Translations under genes and position numbers: made by a program
Notes under the pieces: generated by a model
Databases searched by the model: none
What the model saw: only the letters and a program-made list of their open reading frames with translations
Told to the model about the DNA's origin: nothing
Part shown: positions 34,772 to 43,298 of the stretch, in pieces
Layout: each line of letters opens with the position of its first letter
Position numbering within the stretch: position 1 is the first letter of the stretch
Assembly: GCF_014191715.1 (NCBI RefSeq)
Contig: NZ_JACHWY010000001.1
Location: forward strand, 992,001 to 1,056,000
DNA length: 64,000 bases
Origin: Litorivivens lipolytica
GTDB taxonomy: Bacteria > Pseudomonadota > Gammaproteobacteria > Pseudomonadales > Spongiibacteraceae
Direction of reading: 5' to 3'

Positions 34772-35515
34772 TCAGCTGCACGCTGCGCCGAGGAGAATGT
34801 GAGCATCCCGCAACTGCCGCAACAGGTCGGCACCAAACTGTTCCAGCTGGGAAGGATCGTTGTGCTGCAACTCGTTCGCCAAGGCCGCCAGCGCCTCTCG
34901 CCCGCTCCTTGTATCTTCTAACAGCGCCAACAGTCGATAGGTGACCGCATTGATCTCCATAAACTCAATCGCCAGCGCCGGTGTTCGATATACCACCAAA
35001 AAGGTGGGCTCGGCGGGCGCTTCTTCGGGCTGAAAGGCCTCCCCGATAAGATGCACAGGAAAGCGGTAGACCAGCGGCCAGGCATGGGGCGAGAGCACAG
35101 GCCGAGCGGCCATCAGATCGCCTTCAGGATCAGCCTCGACAACTTCGTCAGGAGCAACGTCCAGCGCCAATTCAACCCATTCATAATGGGCCAGCTCCGG
35201 CAAAAACGCCGGATCGCCAGCCCGCTCATCGCGCTCGTGTTGCAGATAAGCCAGAAACTCTTCACTGATTTCGAGAAAATAGGGGGAGTGACAGGTGTGC
35301 TCACGCACAAAGTCTCTTACCAGCACATGCCAGCGCTCGTCACTGTAGAGGCTGCGCAGCACTGGGAAACCACTGCTGAGAAAACTTTCGATATTGTTGT
35401 AGATCAGGTCGCGATAGATCCCCAAACGGCGCGATTCAATACCCTTGGGCCCGTCACGCTTGTCGGGATCACGCAAATGGGCGGTCAGACTGCGCTGAAT
35501 TTGCTGAAAATGCAT
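34772..35515 (-). CDS. bufC: Bufferin maturation partner BufC/HvfC (DUF2063)
   Basis: A 247-residue protein with an N-terminal DUF2063 helical domain (FQQIQRSLTAHLRDP, YRDLIYNNIESFLSSGFPVL) and a mixed C-terminal domain (FLVVYR, MEINAVTYRLLALLE). In bufferin systems this partner binds the precursor's leader and presents it to the BufB enzyme. The start overlaps the bufB stop (TGATG). It is the last gene of the three-gene operon; no doxX follows. Confidence 0.85.
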   Translation of the reverse strand: MHFQQIQRSLTAHLRDPDKRDGPKGIESRRLGIYRDLIYNNIESFLSSGFPVLRSLYSDERWHVLVRDFVREHTCHSPYFLEISEEFLAYLQHERDERAGDPAFLPELAHYEWVELALDVAPDEVVEADPEGDLMAARPVLSPHAWPLVYRFPVHLIGEAFQPEEAPAEPTFLVVYRTPALAIEFMEINAVTYRLLALLEDTRSGREALAALANELQHNDPSQLEQFGADLLRQLRDAHILLGAACS

Positions 35516-36345
35516 CAGCTCAACTCCACAGCCGCTTGCTGCCGCAACTGAGCCGCACGCACCCGATCAACTTCTGACAGCAGTTGTTCTACTGGCGGGA
35601 AATTAAAGTCCCTCTCGACCAGCGTCGGCAAGGGGCCGGTTCGCGCGTAGGCCGCCTCCAGCAAGTCCCAAACCGGCTCGATAACGTCTGCGCCGTGCGT
35701 ATCTACCCTGATATCCTCGGCCTCTTCAAAATGCCCGGCAATGTGCATATAGCAGGCCCGCTCCAGCGGTAATTCGTCGAGAAAACGCAAGGGATCGTAG
35801 CGATGATTGATGCTGTTAACGTAGATGTTGTTTACGTCTAGCAGCAGCTTGCAATCAGCCTCTTCCAGCACCGCCCGAATAAACGCACTCTCCGACATCA
35901 CTTGGCCGGGCGCCGCGTAGTAAGAGGCATTTTCGAAGGCGATTTGCTCGCCGAGAATATCCTGCACCTGTCGTACCCGCTCTGCCACGTGCTTCACAGC
36001 CTCCTCCGTAAAAGGAATCGGCAGCAGGTCGTAGAGGTGGCCATCGTCGGCACAATAGGTGAGGTGTTCGGTATAGAGCGGACAGGCGTAGTCGCTCATA
36101 AATTGTCGAATCGAGACCAGCAAATCGCGATCCAATGGCGCAAAGCCGCCGATATTCAGTGACAAGCCATGCAGGTAAATAGGATAGCGTTCAGCAAAAC
36201 GATCGAACTCGCGCCGCAGCCGCCCTCCTACAGGAATCCAATTTTCCGGGGCCACCTCCATAAAGTCGATGCGCCCCGGCGGCACGGACTGCAATGCGTC
36301 ACTGAGACCTCGACGCAATCCCAGCCCTGCCAACAACTCAGACAT
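35515..36345 (-). CDS. bufB: MNIO enzyme BufB/HvfB (DUF692), bufferin-modifying
   Basis: A 276-residue TIM-barrel multinuclear non-haem iron oxidase. Metal-ligand motifs of DUF692 are visible: YLHGLSLN, TEHLTYC, FENAS, LLDVNN, MHIAGH, DTHG and VERD. Such enzymes convert Cys in EGKCG-type repeats to oxazolone-thioamide groups or thiooxazoles. ATG 36345 (MSELLAGLGLRRGL) is preferred: it is eight bases after the bufA stop and matches family starts; the frame extends to 36384 inside bufA. Confidence 0.88.
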   Translation of the reverse strand: MSELLAGLGLRRGLSDALQSVPPGRIDFMEVAPENWIPVGGRLRREFDRFAERYPIYLHGLSLNIGGFAPLDRDLLVSIRQFMSDYACPLYTEHLTYCADDGHLYDLLPIPFTEEAVKHVAERVRQVQDILGEQIAFENASYYAAPGQVMSESAFIRAVLEEADCKLLLDVNNIYVNSINHRYDPLRFLDELPLERACYMHIAGHFEEAEDIRVDTHGADVIEPVWDLLEAAYARTGPLPTLVERDFNFPPVEQLLSEVDRVRAAQLRQQAAVELS

Positions 36346-36353
36346 CAGCGACT

Positions 36354-36809
36354 TCAGTGGCTGCCGCAGCGGCCTTCGCCACACTTACCTTCTTTGGATT
36401 TGGACTTGCTGGCGCCACACTTGCCTTCGCCGCATTTACCCTCACCGCATTTGCCTTCGCCTTGGGCTTTACCTTTGGCGCCGCACTTACCTTCGCCACA
36501 TTTGCCCTCGCCACACTTACCTTCGGCCTTGGCTTTACCCTTGGCGCCGCACTTACCTTCGCCGCATTTGCCCTCACCGCATTTACCTTCCGCGTCGCCT
36601 TTTGCTTTGGCGCCACATTTACCTTCACCACACTTGCCTTCGCCACATTTACCTTCAGCATCCTTGCCGTAGGACGCCAAATCATAGCCAGCGCTCAACT
36701 GCGTTGCCGCGAAGGGGTTGGTTTCAGCGCTGACCGTGGTTGCTGCGGTGCCGGCCAGTACGGCTGCGCTCAGTGCGGCTGCCAGGGGTTTTTTGCTCAT
36801 TTTAGCCAT
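36354..36809 (-). CDS. bufA: Bufferin precursor BufA/HvfA with 14 EGKCG-type repeats
   Basis: A 151-residue exported precursor. Signal peptide residues 1-28 (KK, hydrophobic core, VSA-E), then the conserved NPFAATQLSAGYDLASY region, then 14 pentapeptide units: thirteen EGKCG and a last EGRCG, in blocks of 3, 3, 3, 3 and 2 separated by Ala/Lys/Gly spacers such as AKGKAKA. The 14 Cys are all in the repeats. In the characterised HvfA/bufferin family, modified repeats bind copper in the periplasm. GAGGAG lies nine bases before the ATG, and that ribosome site can pair with CCTC next to the start. Copper as ligand is inferred from the family. Confidence 0.9.
   Translation of the reverse strand: MAKMSKKPLAAALSAAVLAGTAATTVSAETNPFAATQLSAGYDLASYGKDAEGKCGEGKCGEGKCGAKAKGDAEGKCGEGKCGEGKCGAKGKAKAEGKCGEGKCGEGKCGAKGKAQGEGKCGEGKCGEGKCGASKSKSKEGKCGEGRCGSH
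36363..36656 (-). repeat. Tandem 15-bp coding repeats of the bufferin gene
   Basis: Repeats of GAAGGTAAATGTGGC-like 15-mers encode EGKCG. Third-base variation between units shows they are not recent identical copies. The block structure 3+3+3+3+2 with 21-bp spacers suggests growth by duplication of a three-unit module. Confidence 0.9.
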
Positions 36810-36841
36810 GGGAGGTCTCTCCTCGAGTTGGTGTTGCCAGT

Positions 36842-36868
36842 TAGATGAGTTAACAGGCGCTTTGTTAC
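36842..36868 (-). promoter_or_regulatory. Possible ECF-sigma promoter of the bufferin operon
   Basis: On the minus strand GTAAC (36864-36868) and CATCTA (36842-36847) are separated by 16 bases, resembling ECF-type promoters (GTAAC, 16-17 bases, CGTCTA-like). Transcription would begin near 36835, 25 bases before the bufA ATG. In Caulobacter related operons belong to an ECF regulon, so the type fits. No ECF sigma gene is in the window. Confidence 0.45.
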
Positions 36869-36990
36869 AAAAATTTTCCGCTCATTGTGGTTTTCTGGTC
36901 TGCAGCGTTTATCCGAAATCTAACCAAGCAGGTCAAGCACTATTCCAGCCAATGCCAATTTCTACCCAATCGGATCTATACCACTTTAAC

Positions 36991-39900
36991 TCAGACGCGG
37001 GGAGCGCGGCTGAGTTCAATCTCGCGCCAGAGTGTTTTTAGCCGTTTTTCAGAAACCGGTGCCTTCGTGCCAAGCGTTTGAGCATAGAGCGATACCCGGT
37101 ATTCTTCCAACAGCCAGCGATATTCAATCAAACGGCTATCAACAGGCTCGCTTGCCTGTTTATCAGGGCTAATCGTTCGCCATAAAGGCTCCGTCAGGTT
37201 ACGCAGGCCGATCAGCAGCTGACGTTCACGCTGGTACTGCCCTTCAAGCCGATCCAGACGCTGACCAATTGCCAGAAGGTAACGCGGATACTGCTCTAGA
37301 CGCTCCAATGGCAACAAACGGAGGAAGCCCTTGAACAGGAGCGCGTCCAATTGCTCACGAATATCGCTGACCGTCTCTATCCAGGTCAACTGGGTAAGCT
37401 TCTTCAAGGCGCGCCGGGCGCTGGCAGCATGCTCTAGAATCTGCTGGGCCAGTTCAGCTACCTGCTTTATATTTGCGTCCAGCCCTGTCTTGGCGACCAC
37501 GGCGGCGTAATCTTCGCGACTGCGCGGCAGTGCCTGCCCTTGTACAAAGGTTTGATACACCGCCGCTTCAATAATGTCTTCCACCCAGTCTTTGCGCTGC
37601 GCGCCCAAAGCGGCTAATTGAAGCTGCTCGGCATTACTGCGCAACAAGCTGTCTCGCCAGGGCTTCAACTGGCGAATCAATTGCAGGGTCAACAATCTCA
37701 CAACACCACGCCGACTTTGGCTGTCCGCCTCCTCGGCAGTATCCAGCAAGGTCAGTTCGACCGCGTCACCGCGATCCACCAGTGCCGGGTAGGCCGTTAC
37801 CTCTGCCCCACCCTGCCGAATGCGTTTTTTCTGGGGCAGGCTTTCCAGCGTCCATTCCGTCAGGATCTGCTGTTCGGCGCTGTGCTCACTCTCCGCCTGC
37901 AACCTGGCCGCAGATTCATCACCGTAGCGCTTTTTCAGATCCTGCAGATCCCGACTTTCGGCGATCACCTTGCCGCGATCATCCACCACCTGAAAATTCA
38001 TTAAGTAGAAGCTGTCAAGCAGATCACCGCGCCAGAGATCGGGCGGGATGTCCTCACCGACGACTTTCTTCAGTGCGCCTGCGAGTGACAAACTCAAAGG
38101 CTGATCCCCAGACTCCATAGTCGCCAGCGCCTTGCCCACCGTCACTGGAATCGGCATGAGCTTTTTGCGCCACTGCTTAGGCAGTGCTTTGACCAGCGCA
38201 ACGCATTTATCCTCCAGCAAACCGGGCACCAGCCATTCCGGAAAATAATCCGGGACCCGATTCAACAGTGCCAATGGCACAACCAGAGTGACCCCATCTC
38301 CCTGATGACCCGGCTCAAAGCGATAGCGTAGCGGCAGGCGCAATTCACCCCAGCGCCAGGTATCCGGAAACTGGTTAACATCTTTGCGATCCTGACTGAC
38401 AGCCAGCACATCGTCGTCCGTCATGTTCAACGCGGTACGCTCAGCCTCAGAGGCCTGCTTCAGCCAGCTTTCAAGATGTTTTGAACTAACGATGTGCGCC
38501 GGCAGACGCCGATCGTAAAACGCAAACATGGCATCGTCGCTGATCAGAAGATCACGGCGTCGCAGTTTGCTCTCGAGCTCCAGCACCTTGTTGATAGCTG
38601 CTTTATTATGCGCAAAGAAGGCTGCCTTACCCCGGTACTGACCTTCCACCAATGCGCTACGAATCATGATTTCGCGAGCCAACACTGGATCTATGGCACC
38701 GAAATTCACCCGCTGCCGATCCTGTATAACCAGCCCGTAAAGGCTGGTCTGGCGATAGGCGCTGACCCGTCCCGCACGCGCCTGCCAGTGCGGTTCAAAG
38801 TACTGATATTTCAGGATGGAATCATTGATGCCCGGAATCCACTCGGGCTCGATTCGCGCTACGCAGCGGGCAAATAGCTGTGAGGTTTCTGCCAGCTCTG
38901 CCGCGACAATCCACGACGGGTTCTTTTTAAACAAGCCAGACCCCGGAAAGATCCGCAGCTTGCGATTACGCGTTCCCCGGTACCAATGCTGCTCATCTTT
39001 CTTGGCCACGTGACTGAGAAAGCCCGCCAGAATAGCGCGATGCAGCGTCTGGTGGTCCACCGGCTCCCGATTGAAGGTCCAGCCGTTGTCGCGGCAGAGC
39101 AGTTTCAGTTGCCAGTGCAGTTCCCGCCACTCCTGAGCGCGGGAAGGCGCAATAAATTCTCGCTGACAGAGTTTCCGGAACTGGTTATTGGAGAGCTCCT
39201 GACGCTGTTCCTCAAGGTAATTCCAAAGATTTACAAAGGCGGCAAAATCGGATTCCTTGTCGGTAAAGCGCCGATGTTTTTCGTCAGCCGCCTGTTGTTT
39301 GTCAGCAGGCCGCTCACGTGGATCCTGGATGCTCAGCGCACTGACCACAATCAAGGCTTCCTGCAGACAGCCTTGTGAACTGGCAGCCTGAAGGATACGC
39401 GCCATACGCGGATCGACCGGCATGCGCACCAGCGTTTTACCCAAGGGGGTCAGCTCGCCCTTGTCCACCGCAGCCAGTTCTTCCAGCAGCTTGTAACCGT
39501 CATTGATAAAACGGCGATCTGGGGCATCAACAAAGGGAAAATCTTCGATGCTGCCCAGCCGCATATTCAGCATCTGCAGAATCACCGACGCGAGGTTGGT
39601 TCGCTGCACTTCCGGCTCGGTAAATTCAGGGCGCGACTGGAAATCTTCTTCGCTGTAGAGACGCACGCAGACACCCGGCGCAATCCGTCCGCAACGACCG
39701 GCGCGCTGATTGGCACTGGCCTGAGAGATCGGTTCAATCGGCAAACGCTGCACCTTGCTGCGATAACTGTAGCGACTAATTCGCGCCGTCCCTGTATCAA
39801 TCACGAAACGAATACCGGGAACCGTCAGCGAGGTTTCGGCAACATTGGTCGCCAGTACAATCCGCCAACCGCGTCGACCACCTTCGTCGAAGATGCGCTG

Positions 39901-40881
39901 TTGCTCTTTCGCACTGAGCCGCGCATAAAGCGGCAACACTTCCAGCCCCATCAAACTGGAACGGCGCAATTGTTTTGCAGCCGCGCGAATTTCGCGCTCG
40001 CCACTGAGAAAAACCAGCACATCGCCCTGCCGGCGACCACCTTCCGCATCGAGCTCCTGCAACGCCTGATCAATGGCCTCCGCCTGATCAAGCTCCGGAC
40101 TGAGTTCTTCCAGCGGGCGGTAGCGAATTTCGACCGGATAGGTTCGGCCAGAGACTTCAATCACCGGCGCGTTGTCGAAGTGCTTGGAAAAGCGTTCTAC
40201 GTCAATGGTCGCCGAGGTGATAATGACCTTCAGGTCGGGCCGCTTGGGCAGCAAGAGCTTGAGATAACCCAGCAGAAAATCGATATTGAGGCTGCGCTCG
40301 TGAGCCTCATCAATAATCAGGGTGTCGTAACGATTGAGGTAGGGGTCGTGTTGAATCTCGGCCAGCAGAATGCCGTCCGTCATCAGCTTGATATAGGTCG
40401 CGTCTGAAACTTGATCAACAAAGCGCACCTGATAACCGACCGCCGCGCCCAGCTCCGTGTGCAATTCACTGGCAATGCGTTGGGCCACCGTCCGTGCAGC
40501 CAGCCGCCGAGGCTGGGTATGGCCGATCAAGCCGTGAAGTCCACGCCCGGCTTCGAGGCAGAGCTTCGGCAGCTGGGTGGTTTTACCGGAACCGGTTTCC
40601 CCCGCCACCACAATCACCTGATGCTCATTCAACGCAGCGCGGATTCGCTCCACTTCGCGGGCAACCGGGAGGTCGGGATAGCTTACGTCAGGCCGCGATT
40701 GCTGCCGCTGAAGCACTTTTCCTCTGGAAAGCGTCAACAACTCATCATATTTCGCCTGAAGGCGATCAACCGGCTTGCCCTGCCGTGCGCGCTTGTGAAT
40801 ATCGCGCTGCAGGCGACGCAACTTCGGCTCGTCGGCACGCCACAGGGTATGCAGCTGATTGTCAGGTTGGGTATTCGGCAT
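36991..40881 (-). CDS. hrpA: ATP-dependent RNA helicase HrpA
   Basis: A 1296-residue DEAH-box helicase: VVVAGETGSGKTTQLPKLCLE (motif I), TQPRRLAARTVAQRI (Ia), DEAHERSLNIDFLLG (II), ITSATID (III), ATNVAETSLTVPGI (V), QRAGRCGRIAPG (VI), followed by helicase-associated, OB-fold and the long C-terminal HrpA-specific domain. HrpA acts on mRNA and rescues colliding ribosomes in E. coli. ATG 40881 is chosen; the frame reaches 40926, but that would include the terminator hairpin at 40893-40916 in the coding region. Confidence 0.93.
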   Translation of the reverse strand: MPNTQPDNQLHTLWRADEPKLRRLQRDIHKRARQGKPVDRLQAKYDELLTLSRGKVLQRQQSRPDVSYPDLPVAREVERIRAALNEHQVIVVAGETGSGKTTQLPKLCLEAGRGLHGLIGHTQPRRLAARTVAQRIASELHTELGAAVGYQVRFVDQVSDATYIKLMTDGILLAEIQHDPYLNRYDTLIIDEAHERSLNIDFLLGYLKLLLPKRPDLKVIITSATIDVERFSKHFDNAPVIEVSGRTYPVEIRYRPLEELSPELDQAEAIDQALQELDAEGGRRQGDVLVFLSGEREIRAAAKQLRRSSLMGLEVLPLYARLSAKEQQRIFDEGGRRGWRIVLATNVAETSLTVPGIRFVIDTGTARISRYSYRSKVQRLPIEPISQASANQRAGRCGRIAPGVCVRLYSEEDFQSRPEFTEPEVQRTNLASVILQMLNMRLGSIEDFPFVDAPDRRFINDGYKLLEELAAVDKGELTPLGKTLVRMPVDPRMARILQAASSQGCLQEALIVVSALSIQDPRERPADKQQAADEKHRRFTDKESDFAAFVNLWNYLEEQRQELSNNQFRKLCQREFIAPSRAQEWRELHWQLKLLCRDNGWTFNREPVDHQTLHRAILAGFLSHVAKKDEQHWYRGTRNRKLRIFPGSGLFKKNPSWIVAAELAETSQLFARCVARIEPEWIPGINDSILKYQYFEPHWQARAGRVSAYRQTSLYGLVIQDRQRVNFGAIDPVLAREIMIRSALVEGQYRGKAAFFAHNKAAINKVLELESKLRRRDLLISDDAMFAFYDRRLPAHIVSSKHLESWLKQASEAERTALNMTDDDVLAVSQDRKDVNQFPDTWRWGELRLPLRYRFEPGHQGDGVTLVVPLALLNRVPDYFPEWLVPGLLEDKCVALVKALPKQWRKKLMPIPVTVGKALATMESGDQPLSLSLAGALKKVVGEDIPPDLWRGDLLDSFYLMNFQVVDDRGKVIAESRDLQDLKKRYGDESAARLQAESEHSAEQQILTEWTLESLPQKKRIRQGGAEVTAYPALVDRGDAVELTLLDTAEEADSQSRRGVVRLLTLQLIRQLKPWRDSLLRSNAEQLQLAALGAQRKDWVEDIIEAAVYQTFVQGQALPRSREDYAAVVAKTGLDANIKQVAELAQQILEHAASARRALKKLTQLTWIETVSDIREQLDALLFKGFLRLLPLERLEQYPRYLLAIGQRLDRLEGQYQRERQLLIGLRNLTEPLWRTISPDKQASEPVDSRLIEYRWLLEEYRVSLYAQTLGTKAPVSEKRLKTLWREIELSRAPRV

Positions 40882-40892
40882 AGGCCTCAAAC

Positions 40893-40916
40893 AAAAAAAC
40901 GCCCCGCAGGGCGTTT
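40893..40916 (-). terminator. Rho-independent terminator between fadD and hrpA
   Basis: AAACGCCC-TGCG-GGGCGTTT stem followed by a run of T on the minus strand. It lies 59 bases after the fadD stop and just before the hrpA start codon, so it ends the fadD transcript; hrpA then needs its own promoter or read-through. Confidence 0.8.
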
Positions 40917-40974
40917 GATTCACCACTAAAAACTCAGTGGGTGATTATAGGCAAGCTCGGCGCCTGATCATACG

Positions 40975-42672
40975 TCAGGCTTTGGCCAATTCCTCGTCGC
41001 GCAGCTCGCGGCGCAGCACTTTGCCCACATTAGACTTGGGTAGCTCGTCGCGCTGTTCAATGTGCTTCGGCATTTTATAGCCGGTAAGCTGCTCGCGCAG
41101 GTGGGCTTTCAAAGAGTCAACATTGACCGGGCCATTCTTGCCGACTACGAAAATTTTGACCACTTCACCGGATTTATCGTCCGGCACACCGATCGCCGCA
41201 CACTCGGCCACTTCCGGGTGGGCACAGACCACGTCTTCAATCTCGTTGGGATATACGTTGAAGCCCGACACCAGAATCATGTCTTTCATGCGGTCAACGA
41301 TCTTGAGGTAACCGTCTTCACGCACCACCGCCACGTCGCCGGTATGCAGCCAGCCATCCTCGTCAATCATCTTGGCGGTTTCATCGTCGCGCTGCCAGTA
41401 GCCCAGCATGACCTGCGGGCCTCGCACGCACAATTCACCGCGCTCGCCGATAGGCTGCTCGGAACCGTCCTCACCCGCAATTTTGACTTCGGTATTAGGT
41501 ACCGGCACACCAATCGTGCCCAGCTCATTGGCACCACCGGGGTTGGTGGACACCACGGGCGAGGTCTCGGTCAGACCATAACCCTCGTAGACTTCGCAGC
41601 CGGTGATTTCCTTCCAGGTGTTAGCAGCCGCTGTGGTCAGCGCCATACCGCCGGACAGAGTCATTTTCAGGTGGGAGAAGTCAATAGTCTTGAATTCAGG
41701 ATGCTTGCACAGACCAACGAACAGCGTGTTCAAACCACTCATGCCGCTGAACTTCCATTTCTTCATTTCTTTGATGAAGGCATCCAGATCACGCGGATTC
41801 GGAATCAGCACCGTGTGGTTACCCTGCATCATCACGATAAAGCCGAGGGTAAAGGAGTAGATATGGTAAAGCGGCAGCGGCCCGATAAAGGTCTGCGGCC
41901 CATCTTCAAAGCCATAGGTATCGAAAATGCTGGCCGCCTGCAAGATATTCGACACCAGATTGCGGTGGCTGATCATGGCCCCTTTGGAAACACCAGTGGT
42001 GCCACCGGTGTATTGCAGCAAGGCAACGTCACCGGCTTCAGGAGAGGCTTCGTTGAGGCTCAGTTTGCGACCCTGAGCAACCGCCTTCTTGAAAGAAATG
42101 GAGCCCTTGATCTCGTAGTCGGGAATCATTTTCTTTACGTGGCGGGCGGCAAAATTGATCAGTCGCCCCTTGAAACCGGGGTGCAGATCCGCAAGCTCCG
42201 TCATGATGACCGTTTTGACCGGGGTATCCGCCAAGACTTCGGCTGCGGCCTCACCGACGTTGGCCAGTAGAATCAACGCTTTGGCGCCAGAGTCGTTCAA
42301 CTGATGCTTGATTTCACGAGGGCTGTAGAGAGGGTTGGTGTTAACCACCACAAACCCGGCGCGCAGCACGGCAAACAGTGCCACGGGATATTGAATGATA
42401 TTCGGCATCTGAATCGCCACCCGGTCACCGGGCTTGAGATCCGTTTTCTGCTGCAGATAGGCACCGAGCGCCGCGGAATGGCGCTCGAGATCGTCATAAG
42501 TCAGCGTGTGGCCGATGCTGGAAACCGCATCGCGGGCACGGTAGCTGTCGATACAGAAATGAAACAGCTCTACAAGGTTCTTGAATTTGTCAGGGTTTAT
42601 CGTCTCGGGCACCCCTGCTCGAGCACGTGCTGCGGAAATAGCCTCGTTCACAGTCTTGATTTGGTCAGACAC
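40975..42672 (-). CDS. fadD: Long-chain fatty acid-CoA ligase FadD
   Basis: A 565-residue class I adenylate-forming enzyme: LLQYTGGTTGVSKGAMISHRNL (P-loop), GLTETSPVVS (A5), DGWLHTGDVAVVREDGYLKIVDRMKDMILVSGFNVYP (A7-A8, FadD signature) and the catalytic Lys in PKSNVGKVLRRELR. GTG 42672 is the start: AGGAAGGAAC lies directly upstream and the length matches FadD. The frame extends to ATG 42711. It has its own sigma70 promoter and terminator. Confidence 0.93.
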   Translation of the reverse strand: MSDQIKTVNEAISAARARAGVPETINPDKFKNLVELFHFCIDSYRARDAVSSIGHTLTYDDLERHSAALGAYLQQKTDLKPGDRVAIQMPNIIQYPVALFAVLRAGFVVVNTNPLYSPREIKHQLNDSGAKALILLANVGEAAAEVLADTPVKTVIMTELADLHPGFKGRLINFAARHVKKMIPDYEIKGSISFKKAVAQGRKLSLNEASPEAGDVALLQYTGGTTGVSKGAMISHRNLVSNILQAASIFDTYGFEDGPQTFIGPLPLYHIYSFTLGFIVMMQGNHTVLIPNPRDLDAFIKEMKKWKFSGMSGLNTLFVGLCKHPEFKTIDFSHLKMTLSGGMALTTAAANTWKEITGCEVYEGYGLTETSPVVSTNPGGANELGTIGVPVPNTEVKIAGEDGSEQPIGERGELCVRGPQVMLGYWQRDDETAKMIDEDGWLHTGDVAVVREDGYLKIVDRMKDMILVSGFNVYPNEIEDVVCAHPEVAECAAIGVPDDKSGEVVKIFVVGKNGPVNVDSLKAHLREQLTGYKMPKHIEQRDELPKSNVGKVLRRELRDEELAKA

Positions 42673-43298
42673 GTTCCTTCCTCGGTCGGTATTATTTGTC
42701 GCGGCGTACACCCGCGTTAGCTTGCTGAAACTAACGGTGTTTTATACCCCTGTCAACGCGCGGCACCGGCACCTGAAAAGCAATACCCGATATTCATGCC
42801 GTCTATGGGAGAAGCTGTGAAAGTCCTTGAAAACACGGCGTTTGATGAACGCTGGAGTCGAACAGACTTTATCTCGGCAGCACATGGAGCTATGCGGGGA
42901 AAAGGCGGCGCTGGGCGAGCCCATTTTTTAGCCGTGGCGGAAAATCCACTGAACTGATGCCAGTCGCGAATATAAACGGTGCTCCGTCCGCACTGCACGC
43001 CGGCCAGACGGCCCATTGCAACCCTATCGGGAAAGCCGCAAGTATTTGCCGCCGTTAAAAAAATCATTGTGCTGGCAGCCGATCCACCCAAGATTACGAT
43101 CGTGTAAAACACGCGTAACAATTTTGACCCAAAGCCCGTTTTCTGTAATAGTTGGCGCTGTTTTGCTGGGGCGGGAATATTACCGTTCCAGCTGATCAAA
43201 TAACGAGCACCAAGTAGTTCAAAAAACGCACAGAACAAAAACGACTGAATCGCTTGTAACACTATTTGTAGAAACCGTTTAGAGCTCCCACTTCAGCT
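42673..43298. other. Intergenic region, 626 bp, without a convincing gene
   Basis: Left end holds the fadD promoter; right end must hold the promoter of the coiled-coil protein gene at 43299. A 169-codon minus-strand frame (42753-43262) has two hydrophobic stretches but AT-rich irregular codon use, no ribosome site and no recognisable family, and its end overlaps the fadD promoter, so it is not called as a gene. Confidence 0.5.
42728..42756 (-). promoter_or_regulatory. Sigma70 promoter of fadD with an inverted repeat
   Basis: TTGACA (42751-42756) and TAGTTT (42728-42733) are spaced 17 bases on the minus strand, 56 bases before the fadD GTG. An inverted repeat GTTAG-N10-CTAAC (42716-42735) overlaps the -10 and could be a fatty-acid regulator site, though it does not match the FadR or PsrA consensus well. 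Confidence 0.6.

Noticed and set aside
36363-36656. Short direct repeats that could suggest a CRISPR array
   Set aside because: Units are 15 bp, in frame, and encode the bufferin pentapeptide; there are no unique spacers of CRISPR length.
36357-36848. Hydrophobic repeat-rich plus-strand frame
   Set aside because: It is the antisense of the EGKCG repeats of bufA; the alternating Ala/Phe/Thr pattern follows from the repeat DNA.
40882-40926. N-terminal extension of hrpA to the upstream ATG
   Set aside because: It would place the fadD Rho-independent terminator inside the hrpA coding sequence; ATG 40881 avoids this.
41062-42270. 402-codon plus-strand frame
   Set aside because: Antisense shadow of fadD, which has all catalytic motifs.
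42753-43262. 169-codon minus-strand frame with two hydrophobic stretches upstream of fadD
   Set aside because: No ribosome site, irregular AT-rich codon use unlike neighbours, no recognisable family, and its end overlaps the fadD promoter.
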